Shown here: positions 42,284 through 49,720 of the stretch, piece by piece
How the letters are laid out: every line of letters begins with the position of its first letter
Position numbering within the stretch: position 1 is the stretch's first letter
Source: Collinsella sp. TF06-26
GTDB taxonomy: Bacteria; Actinomycetota; Coriobacteriia; Coriobacteriales; Coriobacteriaceae
Reading direction: 5' to 3'
Assembly: GCF_002232035.1 (NCBI RefSeq)
Contig: NZ_NKXR01000001.1
Location: 70,574-134,573, forward strand
Length of the DNA: 64,000 bases
The notes under the pieces: model-generated
Databases searched by the model: none
What the model saw: only the letters and a program-made list of their open reading frames with translations
Told to the model about the DNA's origin: nothing
Translations under genes and position numbers: made by a program

Positions 42284-43741
42284 ATGAGCGATAGCCAGAA
42301 CATGTCCGATGAGGTGCGCGCCCGCCTGCGCGCCATTCCTTCCGTCAATGAGCTGCTTGCCGAGTGGCCGGTTGTGAAGGCGGCGGGGGAGACCTGCGAC
42401 GCGGTGGTCCATGCTGCCGTGACGGCCGAGCTCGACGAGGAGCGCGCCGCCATTCGCGCCGGTGCCGCCCCGCGTTCCAAGCGCGAGCTGGCCTCGGCCA
42501 TCGAGTGGCGTGCGCATCGCTCCGCGCTGCCGAGCCTGCGCCCCGCCGTCAACGCCACGGGTGTGGTCATCCATACCAATCTGGGCCGTGCCCCGCTCGC
42601 GGAGTCGGCGGCAAAGGCAGTGGCCGAGGTTGCGCGCGGGTATAGCACGCTCGAGTACAGCGTCGACACCTGTTCGCGCGGGTCGCGCAAGGAGCACGCC
42701 GCGCAACTGATCCGCTCGCTCACCGGTGCCGAGGACGCGCTGGTCGTCAACAACAACGCCGCCGCGGTGCTGTTGGTGCTTGCCACCCATGCCGCGGGCA
42801 AAGAGGTCATCGTGAGCCGTGGCGAGCTCGTCGAGATCGGCGGCAGCTTCCGTATCCCCGACGTCATGGAGGCCTCGGGCGCCAAACTCGTCGAGGTCGG
42901 GGCCACCAACCGCACGCACCTGTCGGACTACGAGCGCGCCATCACGCCCGATACGGCCATGATCCTCAAGGTCCATCCTTCCAACTATCGCATCGAGGGC
43001 TTTCACGAGGAGGTGGGCTCTCGGGAGCTTGCGGCGCTTGCTCACAAGCATGGCCTGCTGTTCTACGAGGACCAGGGCTCGGGCGCGCTGTTGCCCGACG
43101 ACATCTTGGTGCGCGGCGGCGAAGAAACCACGCCGGCTTCGGTTTCGGCAGGGCTCGATCTGGTGTCGTGCTCGGGCGATAAACTGCTCGGTGCCGCACA
43201 GGCGGGCATTATCATGGGTCGTCGCGATCTGGTCCAGGCCTGTGGGTCGCATCCGCTTATGCGCGCCCTGCGCCCGGGCAAGTTGGCGCTCACGGCGCTC
43301 GAGGCCACGCTGCGCATCTACATGGACGGGGCGGACGTGGCCCATCGCGAGGTGCCGGTGCTCAGCATGCTTACGCTGCCGCAGGCCCATTTGGAACGAC
43401 GTGCCCGCAAGCTGCGCGATCGTATGGTCTCCGGGCTCGATAAGGCCGGTTGCCCGTGCGCCGTTCAGGTGGAGATCGTCGAGGAATCGTCGACGCCCGG
43501 TGGCGGCTCGCTGCCTACCGTGGAGCTGCCCACGATGTGCGTTGCCGTGCGTCTTGTTGACGAGCGCCTGACGGTCGATGCGCTCAAGCGCTCTCTTGTC
43601 CAGGACTTCGACACGCCGGTCGTCACGCGAACCTCGCACGATCGCATTTTGTTTGACGTCCGTACGCTCGTGGGCGATCGCGATATCGAGACGGCGGCAT
43701 CGACGCTCGTCGCGTGCGTTGAGAAGGCGATTGTTCGATGA
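42284..43741 (+). CDS. selA: L-seryl-tRNA(Sec) selenium transferase SelA
   Basis: This 485-residue PLP enzyme converts Ser-tRNA(Sec) to Sec-tRNA(Sec) using selenophosphate from SelD. It has the tRNA-binding N-terminal domain (IPSVNELLAEWP), NATGVVIHTNLGRAPL, and the PLP lysine in SCSGDKLLGAAQAG (Lys300). GAAAGG precedes the ATG by 8 bases. It overlaps selB by 4 bases. Confidence 0.97.
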   Translation: MSDSQNMSDEVRARLRAIPSVNELLAEWPVVKAAGETCDAVVHAAVTAELDEERAAIRAGAAPRSKRELASAIEWRAHRSALPSLRPAVNATGVVIHTNLGRAPLAESAAKAVAEVARGYSTLEYSVDTCSRGSRKEHAAQLIRSLTGAEDALVVNNNAAAVLLVLATHAAGKEVIVSRGELVEIGGSFRIPDVMEASGAKLVEVGATNRTHLSDYERAITPDTAMILKVHPSNYRIEGFHEEVGSRELAALAHKHGLLFYEDQGSGALLPDDILVRGGEETTPASVSAGLDLVSCSGDKLLGAAQAGIIMGRRDLVQACGSHPLMRALRPGKLALTALEATLRIYMDGADVAHREVPVLSMLTLPQAHLERRARKLRDRMVSGLDKAGCPCAVQVEIVEESSTPGGGSLPTVELPTMCVAVRLVDERLTVDALKRSLVQDFDTPVVTRTSHDRILFDVRTLVGDRDIETAASTLVACVEKAIVR

Positions 43742-45705
43742 GTGAGGTTCAGGCGCTGGTGGAGTGTCCCGTTATCGTTGGCACGGCGGGCCACGTTGAC
43801 CACGGTAAGTCGGCACTGATCGAGGCGCTGACCGGCAAGAATCCCGACCGTCTGGAGGTTGAACGCCGTCGCGGTATGACCGTGGAGCTTGGCTTTGGCG
43901 AGCTGGCGCTGCCGAGTGGCAAGATCGTCGGCCTGGTCGACGTGCCGGGCCACGCGCATTACCTGCGCGCTATGGTGCAGGGCGCCACGGGTATCGACGT
44001 GGCCGTGCTGGTGGTTTCGGCCGTCGAGGGCGTGATGCCGCAGACCCGCGAGCACGTGCATGTGCTGGAGCTGCTGGGCATCACACACATGGTGGTCGCG
44101 CTGACGATGTGCGACCTGGCCGACGCCGAGATGACTGAGCTTGCCGAGCTCGATGTCGATGATTTTTTGTCGGACACCGTGTTTGCGGGCGTGCCGATCG
44201 TGCCCGTGTCGTCCAAGACCGGTGCGGGAATCGATGACCTGCTGGCTGCGCTCGACGAGCAGGTTGTCGCTTGCTGGGGTGCCTGCCGTGCCCGTGCCGA
44301 GCTCACCGATGCCGCACCGCGTCTGCCCATCGACCGCTGCTTTACGATCAAGGGCGCCGGTACCGTGGTGACGGGAACGTTGCACGATGCGCCGGTTGCG
44401 GTGGGCGATGAGCTCGTCGCGCTGCCGTCGCGTACGGTCTGTCGCGTGCGCGGGATTCAGGTGCATGGCGATACGCCGCGGGCATTGCCCGGTCAGCGTG
44501 TGGCGCTCAACTTGGTGGGCGATGCCGTCGCCGCGCTCGATCGCGGAGAGATGCTCGGCGTGCAGGGTCGCTTTGGCCAGACGATGCGCTTTATGATGGT
44601 GTTCACTTACCTGGGCCGCGAGGGTGCCAAGCCGCGCGTGCTCGAGTCGGGCGCGCGCGTGCATGTGATGGCGGGTACGGCCGAGGTTGTCGGTCGCATC
44701 ATGCTCATGGAGGGCGAGGCCCCCATGGCGGTGGGCGAGACCCGTACCGTACAGGTGCGCTTGGAGGAGCCGCTGCCGCTGCGAGCCGGAGACCATGCCG
44801 TGGTGCTGTCCTATTCGCCCGTGATGCTTATTGGCGGCGGGCGCGTGCTGCTTTCGCGCTGCCGTCGCTCGCGCGAGCTTTCTGCCGGCGAGCGCGCACT
44901 GTTTGCGGCGCTCGAGTCCGGCGATATCGCGGGCGGTGTGGGCGCTTGGCTGGCGCTGCAGATGCTGCCGGTTACGGCGGTTGATGTTGCCGTGGCTTTG
45001 GATCTTGGTGTCGGCGAGGTCGATGCCGCACTGCGCGGGTTGGTGGCGCAGGGCTCCGTTCGCAAGCTTGCCGCGGGCGATGCGGACCTCTTGGCGGACG
45101 CCGCGGTGCTCGACGGCGCGATGGATGCCCTGGCGGCGACCCTGTCAGCCATGCATGCGGCGGCTCCCAAGGAGACGGGCTTTACGCCCGGCGCCGTTGC
45201 CCATGCTGCGTGGCCTGCCGCTGATGATACGGTTGCCGCAGCCCTGATTTCCGAGGGCTGCTCGCGCGGCGTGTGTGCCTCCGAGGGCGCCGAGATGTTC
45301 GACCCGCACTCCGCTGCCGCCGCGGCGCGTGTGGTGCGCGAGGCCTGCGAACGTATCGTTGCCTTGCTGGATGAAGCCGGCCTCGATGCACCGACGTTGC
45401 CCGAGATGGGCGAGCGGTTGCAGCTCGATCGCGACACCATGACGCGTGCCCTGCGCGAGCTTTCGCTCAACCGTTCCATCGTGAAGGTCGAGCGCGACGT
45501 TGCCTTGTCCGCCACCGTGGAGTCGCACGCGCGCGAGCTTGTCGCCGCCGCTATCGCCGATGCCGGCGGCGCTGCCACCACGAGCGTGCTGCGCGAGGCC
45601 CTGGGTGTGTCGCGCAAACGCGCCATCAGCATCTTGGAGCACCTGGATGCCGTGCGCTTTACGGTGCTCGACAAGGAAGCCGGCGGCCTGAGGTCCCTAC
45701 GCTAG
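43738..45705 (+). CDS. selB: Selenocysteine-specific elongation factor SelB
   Basis: The 655-residue GTPase delivers Sec-tRNA(Sec) to UGA codons by binding the SECIS hairpin. The G1 motif is GHVDHGKS (18-25), G3 is DVPGH, and the C-terminal third has the winged-helix domains that bind SECIS RNA. It is coupled to selA by ATGA overlap. The selC tRNA follows 36 bases after its stop, giving a selA-selB-selC unit. Confidence 0.97.
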   Translation: MSEVQALVECPVIVGTAGHVDHGKSALIEALTGKNPDRLEVERRRGMTVELGFGELALPSGKIVGLVDVPGHAHYLRAMVQGATGIDVAVLVVSAVEGVMPQTREHVHVLELLGITHMVVALTMCDLADAEMTELAELDVDDFLSDTVFAGVPIVPVSSKTGAGIDDLLAALDEQVVACWGACRARAELTDAAPRLPIDRCFTIKGAGTVVTGTLHDAPVAVGDELVALPSRTVCRVRGIQVHGDTPRALPGQRVALNLVGDAVAALDRGEMLGVQGRFGQTMRFMMVFTYLGREGAKPRVLESGARVHVMAGTAEVVGRIMLMEGEAPMAVGETRTVQVRLEEPLPLRAGDHAVVLSYSPVMLIGGGRVLLSRCRRSRELSAGERALFAALESGDIAGGVGAWLALQMLPVTAVDVAVALDLGVGEVDAALRGLVAQGSVRKLAAGDADLLADAAVLDGAMDALAATLSAMHAAAPKETGFTPGAVAHAAWPAADDTVAAALISEGCSRGVCASEGAEMFDPHSAAAAARVVREACERIVALLDEAGLDAPTLPEMGERLQLDRDTMTRALRELSLNRSIVKVERDVALSATVESHARELVAAAIADAGGAATTSVLREALGVSRKRAISILEHLDAVRFTVLDKEAGGLRSLR

Positions 45706-45741
45706 CTAGCCTGCTCGGTTTGGTAAAATACCGCCGCACTT

Positions 45742-45838
45742 GGGAACGGATGGGCTCCGGTGGGCTCCGCGGTCCTCAAAACCGTTGCGAGGCGTGCAAA
45801 ACGTCTTGGATGTGTTCGATTCACATACGTTCCCGCCA
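45742..45838 (+). tRNA. selC: Selenocysteine tRNA (anticodon TCA), selC
   Basis: The 97-base tRNA has acceptor GGGAACG/CGTTCCC with encoded CCA, a 6-bp D stem GGGCTC/GGGCTC around the 4-base loop CGGT as in other bacterial tRNA(Sec), anticodon stem GCGGT/ACCGT, anticodon TCA in loop CCTCAAA, a long variable arm AGGCGT/ACGTCT and T arm ATGTG/CACAT. Position 33 reads C rather than the nearly universal U. The eighth acceptor pair would be G-A. A TAAAAT box (45724-45729) may be the -10 element. Confidence 0.95.
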
Positions 45839-45846
45839 TACACTAC

Positions 45847-45903
45847 CAGCGCTTTTGTGCTCGCGGTCTTGCTGCGTGCCGCAAAGGCGCTGTTTTGTTT
45901 TTG
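45847..45903 (+). terminator. Terminator of selC
   Basis: CAGCGCTTTTG (45847-45857) pairs with CAAAGGCGCTG (45882-45892, one G-U) and is followed by TTTTGTTTTTG. It begins 9 bases after the tRNA CCA. Confidence 0.8.
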
Positions 45904-45993
45904 CACGGGTTTGCCGTGCCGTCCGCTTTATCGGCGACGGTATTTGGCTTCGCGTGCCGGGTTTTGAGCATGCCGATGGAGGTGTTTTGCCGT

Positions 45994-46626
45994 ATGACTA
46001 CCGTAAGACGTGCCGATCTTTCTTGTGTCGTCCAGGCGGGCGGGCTGTCGTCGCGTATGGGCTGCGATAAGGCGCGCATGGCGTTTTGCGGCGAACCGCT
46101 CATCGAGCGCGTGCTGGGCCGGCTGGCGTCAGTTGCCGGCGAGTTGGTCGTGACGACGTCGCGTCCCAGCGAGCTTGTCTATCTTGAGGAGCACGCGTTT
46201 GGCGGTCTGGTGCCGCGTGTGGTGGCAGATATTGAAGGGTCGGCGGGCGCCATGCGCGGCATCGCGAGCTCGTTGGCTGCGGCTCGATTGCCGAACGTGG
46301 CGATCGTTGCCTGCGATATGCCGTTTGTCTCGCCGGAACTCATCGGCGCGCTTGCCGATCGTGTTGAGGCCGAGGCGCTCGATGTGTGCGTGCCGCGCGA
46401 GGAGCGGGGGATTGAGCCGCTTTGCGCTGTCTGGCGCCGTGACGCGTGCGCGCCGGTTGCCCAAGAGCTGCTCGCCTGCGACCGCCAACGCATTCGCTGC
46501 CTGATCAATCGCGTTCAAGCTGGTTATATGGATGAGCCGCAGATCGTTCAGGCCGCGGGCTCCACGCTCTGCTTCGAGAACGTCAATACGCCCGAGGAGT
46601 TTGCGGCGGCCGAGTTGCTTGCCTAG
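45994..46626 (+). CDS. mobA: Molybdenum cofactor guanylyltransferase MobA (or MobA-like MocA)
   Basis: The 210-residue nucleotidyltransferase attaches a nucleotide to molybdopterin. Motifs: QAGGLSSRMGCDKARM (GTP/CTP-binding loop), VACDMPFVSPELI (metal-binding Asp) and ENVNTPEEF. The NTPEE ending favours MobA, needed by FdhF. A MocA role for the molybdenum hydroxylase downstream is an alternative. The ATG at 45994 is chosen for GGAGG 11 bases upstream; an in-frame ATG at 45970 lacks a site. Confidence 0.85.
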   Translation: MTTVRRADLSCVVQAGGLSSRMGCDKARMAFCGEPLIERVLGRLASVAGELVVTTSRPSELVYLEEHAFGGLVPRVVADIEGSAGAMRGIASSLAAARLPNVAIVACDMPFVSPELIGALADRVEAEALDVCVPREERGIEPLCAVWRRDACAPVAQELLACDRQRIRCLINRVQAGYMDEPQIVQAAGSTLCFENVNTPEEFAAAELLA

Positions 46627-46641
46627 ACGATTGGAGTTGCC

Positions 46642-47037
46642 ATGTCTCACGATATTTGTCCCGACACGGGAGAACCTTGCACTTGCGACGGGTCCGAACC
46701 CTGTACCTGCGGCTGCGGAGGCTGCGGGCATACTGCGGAAGAGGAAGCGACCGCCGCGGCGTATCGTGAGGCACACCGCGAAGGCCCGTCCGGTGATGCC
46801 CTCGACCACGAACGCAAGATCATCGTATCGTTCGACAGCACGTTCGATGTGATGGAATGCGAGCAGCTGTGCCTGGATGCCGGCGTGCCCGGGCGCATTA
46901 TGCCATTGCCAGGCTCCATTACCGCCGGCTGCGGGCTGTGCTGGGCCATGCCGTTCTCGGGCGATGCACTCGCTGCCTTCCGCGCTGCCACCGAGGGCCG
47001 CATAACCCCCGCCGACTACCATCAGCTCGTCCTCTAA
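46642..47037 (+). CDS. DUF3343 protein with Cys-rich N-terminus, copy 2
   Basis: The 131-residue protein is a paralogue of the gene at 7963. The DUF3343 core (about 58-130) has IIVSFDSTFDVMECEQLC and GRIMPLPGSITAGCGLCWA. The extra N-terminal 35 residues contain eight Cys (CPDTGEPCTC, CTCGCGGCG) and resemble a metal- or chalcogen-binding tag. The start context TTGGAGTTGCCATG is identical to that of copy 1. Its place beside mobA, selB and a molybdenum hydroxylase suggests it hands selenium to that enzyme. Confidence 0.8.
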   Translation: MSHDICPDTGEPCTCDGSEPCTCGCGGCGHTAEEEATAAAYREAHREGPSGDALDHERKIIVSFDSTFDVMECEQLCLDAGVPGRIMPLPGSITAGCGLCWAMPFSGDALAAFRAATEGRITPADYHQLVL

Positions 47038-47045
47038 CCACCAAC

Positions 47046-47080
47046 ACCACCACAAAGGTGCCTGTCCCCAATGTGGTGGT
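47046..47080 (+). repeat. Hairpin after the second DUF3343 gene
   Basis: ACCACCACA (47046-47054) pairs with TGTGGTGGT (47072-47080). The loop contains GGTGCCTGTCCCC. No T-run follows. The rest of the gap to 47294 probably holds the gdhA promoter: TTGCTG at 47199 and CATACT at 47223 are 18 bases apart, a weak match. Confidence 0.5.
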
Positions 47081-47294
47081 TTGGAACACGTGGACGAAAC
47101 AGGTTTGAAACACGGGTTTTGCACGTCAGGCACTCAAAAACGCTTCTACCTGCATCGTAATCAAAACGAAACATCCGCTTGTCGGCTTATGCGAAACTTT
47201 GCTGCAACAGTGCGATATTATCCATACTCGATAAAGCTCGCGGCACATGGGACGCCGCGAACGACACCTTTCTTTTCCATCAATTGGAGGAAGC

Positions 47295-48650
47295 ATGAGC
47301 TACACGCAGAAAGTTCTCGACGAGCTCAAGGCCCGCTATCCCGAGCAGCCTGAGTTCATCCAGGCCGCGACCGAGATCCTCGGCACTATCCAGCCGGCGC
47401 TCGACGCCCATCCCGAGTACGAGGAGGCCGCCCTGCTGGAGCGCCTCGTCGAGCCCGAGCGCATCGTTATGTTCCGTGTCCCCTGGGTCGACGACCAAGG
47501 CAAGGTCCAGGTCAACCGCGGCTACCGCGTCGAGTTCAACTCTGCTATTGGACCCTACAAGGGCGGCCTGCGCTTTAACCCGACGGTCACCCTGGGCATG
47601 CTCAAGTTCCTGGGCCTGGAGCAGATCCTCAAGAACAGCCTGACCACCCTTCCCATGGGCGGCGGCAAGGGCGGCTCCGACTTTGACCCCAAGGGCAAGT
47701 CCAACAACGAGATCATGCACTTCTGCCAGTCCTTCATGACCGAGCTCTTTCGCCACATTGGCCCCAACACCGACGTTCCCGCCGGCGACCTGGGCGTTGG
47801 CGGCCGCGAGGTTGCCTACATGTTCGGTCAGTACAAGCGCCTGACCAACGAGTGGACCGGCGTCCTCACCGGCAAGGGTCTCTCCTTTGGCGGCTCGCTT
47901 GCCCGTACCGAGGCCACCGGCTACGGTCTGGTTTACTTTGTGGACGAGTACCTCAAGAGCCGCGGCGAGTCCTTTGAGGGCAAGAACGTCGTCGTTCACG
48001 GCTCCGGTAACGTCGCTATCTACGCGGTCCAGAAGGTCGCCCAGCTCGGCGGCAAGGTCCTGGCCTGCTCCGACACCCACGGCTGGGTCGAGGACCCCGA
48101 CGGCATCGACTACACCGTGCTCGAGCATGTCTATAACAAGAAGCGCTCTGGCCACGACAAGGGCGTCACGCTCGCTATGTACGTCGACGAGAAGCCCAAT
48201 GCCACGTGGCACGAGGGCGACGGCCGTGGCGTGTGGCAGCTTCCCTGCGACATCGCGCTGCCCTGCGCTCGCGAGAACACGCTGCTGCTCGAGGACGCCC
48301 AGGCGCTCGTCGCCAACGGCTGCAAGGTGGTCGGCGAGGGCGCGAACATGCCCACGACCATCGAGGCCACGACCTACTTCCAGGAGAACGGCGTCGCCTT
48401 TATGCCCGGCAAGGCTGCCAACGCCGGTGGCGTGCTCGTGTCCGGCCTGGAGATGAGCCAGAACGCCGAGCACCTGTCCTGGACCTTCGAGGAGGTCGAC
48501 GGCAAGCTCGAGCAGCTCATGCGCGGCATGTTCCACAACGTGGACGACACCGCCAAGGAGTACGGCGAGGAGGGCAACTTCGTCATGGGCGCCAACATCG
48601 CCGGCTTCCTGAAGGTCGCCGACGCCATGCTCGCCCAGGGCGTCTGCTAA
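47295..48650 (+). CDS. gdhA: NADP-type glutamate dehydrogenase GdhA
   Basis: The 451-residue hexameric enzyme aminates 2-oxoglutarate to glutamate. It has GPYKGGLRFNPTV, the catalytic lysine block PMGGGKGGSDFDPKGKS, and the dinucleotide fold VVVHGSGNVAIYA, in which the second Gly of GxGxxA is followed by Asn-Val, as in NADP-type enzymes. Length matches the 450-residue bacterial class. TTGGAGGAAG precedes ATG 47295. It is a single gene with its own terminator. Confidence 0.96.
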   Translation: MSYTQKVLDELKARYPEQPEFIQAATEILGTIQPALDAHPEYEEAALLERLVEPERIVMFRVPWVDDQGKVQVNRGYRVEFNSAIGPYKGGLRFNPTVTLGMLKFLGLEQILKNSLTTLPMGGGKGGSDFDPKGKSNNEIMHFCQSFMTELFRHIGPNTDVPAGDLGVGGREVAYMFGQYKRLTNEWTGVLTGKGLSFGGSLARTEATGYGLVYFVDEYLKSRGESFEGKNVVVHGSGNVAIYAVQKVAQLGGKVLACSDTHGWVEDPDGIDYTVLEHVYNKKRSGHDKGVTLAMYVDEKPNATWHEGDGRGVWQLPCDIALPCARENTLLLEDAQALVANGCKVVGEGANMPTTIEATTYFQENGVAFMPGKAANAGGVLVSGLEMSQNAEHLSWTFEEVDGKLEQLMRGMFHNVDDTAKEYGEEGNFVMGANIAGFLKVADAMLAQGVC

Positions 48651-48676
48651 ATTGTCGCTCGACATAGCATCGCAGA

Positions 48677-48710
48677 AGGCTCCCAGTCATCTTGGCTGGG
48701 AGCCTTTTTT
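48677..48710 (+). terminator. Terminator of gdhA
   Basis: AGGCTCCCAG (48677-48686) pairs perfectly with CTGGGAGCCT (48696-48705), 9-base loop, and a run of six T ends at 48710. Confidence 0.95.
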
Positions 48711-48805
48711 GATCCGCATGCGACGGAGGAAAACGGTTCATTTTGTCCCGACACGAGCTGTGCCCCCTCGTTTGGTACACTTAAAGGTACTGGACAAGTG
48801 AAGAG

Positions 48806-49720
48806 ATGGGGGAGAACGTGCTCAAGTTCGGTACCTACGTCCGTGTTGGAAACGCGGCCGAAGCCTATGAGCTCTTGCAGAAGAACCGCAACAACAAGAT
48901 TGTGGGCGGCGGCATCTGGATGCGTCTGGGTTCGCGTCGCGTGGCGACGGCGATTGACCTTTCGGCCTGCGGACTCGATCAGATCGAGGAGACCGAGACC
49001 GAGTTTCGCATCGGTGCCATGTGCACCCTGCGCCAGCTCGAGCGTCATGCCAGGCTCAACGCGCTTGTCAACAATGTCTTTGAGTTCGCCGTCCACGACA
49101 TCGTGGGCGTGCAGCTGCGCAATACCGCCACGGTGGGCGGCAGCATCTACGGCCGCTTTGGCTTCTCGGACGTTCTCTCGGCGTTCCTGGCGCTCGATTC
49201 CTATGTTGAGCTGACGGGCGCCGGTCGCGTGCCGCTCGCGGAGTTCGTGGACATGGGCTACGTACGTGACGTGATCGAGCATGTCGTGGTCGTCAAGCAC
49301 GATTACCGCGCGAGCTATGAGGCCGTGCGCAAGGCCGCGACCGACTTCCCCTCCTTAAACGTCACCGCCGCCTGGTGGGACAACAGCTGGCACGTCACCG
49401 TGGGCGCCCGCCCGCTGCGCGCTACCTTGCTGCAGGGCGAGGCATGTGGCCTTTCCAGCGAGCAGCCTTCCGAGGACGAGCTTCGCGCCCTTGCTGCATC
49501 CGTGCGTGCCCTGAGCTACGGAACCAACCTGTGGGGCTCGGTCGAGTACCGCCGTCGCATCTCGGCACCGCTCGCCGTCCAGGCCGTGCGTCGTGCCGCC
49601 GGCATCGAGCTTTCTGCCGCGCTTGCCCGCGAGCTCGAGACCGTGCAGATTCCTAAGTTTGCCACGGACGAGTATTCCTGCCGCCGCGTGCCCGGCGTCG
49701 ATTCTAGCGAGGTGCGCTAA
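48806..49720 (+). CDS. FAD-binding subunit of a molybdenum hydroxylase (YgfM/XdhB-like)
   Basis: The 304-residue protein carries the FAD-binding PCMH fold of the CO dehydrogenase/xanthine dehydrogenase medium subunit: IVGGGIWMRLG binds the FAD pyrophosphate, with RNTATVGGSIYGRFGFSD and a C-terminal CO-dehydrogenase-type domain. It overlaps the Mo subunit gene by one base. The start is uncertain: a GTG at 48818 just after GGGGGAG would give LKFGTYVRV as the N-terminus, closer to relatives. The combination with a fused Fe-S/Mo subunit resembles E. coli YgfM-XdhD. Confidence 0.85.
   Translation: MGENVLKFGTYVRVGNAAEAYELLQKNRNNKIVGGGIWMRLGSRRVATAIDLSACGLDQIEETETEFRIGAMCTLRQLERHARLNALVNNVFEFAVHDIVGVQLRNTATVGGSIYGRFGFSDVLSAFLALDSYVELTGAGRVPLAEFVDMGYVRDVIEHVVVVKHDYRASYEAVRKAATDFPSLNVTAAWWDNSWHVTVGARPLRATLLQGEACGLSSEQPSEDELRALAASVRALSYGTNLWGSVEYRRRISAPLAVQAVRRAAGIELSAALARELETVQIPKFATDEYSCRRVPGVDSSEVR

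Noticed and set aside
45760-45993. N-terminal extension of mobA through selC
   Set aside because: The frame is open by chance across the tRNA and its terminator. The family N-terminus and a GGAGG site support the ATG at 45994.
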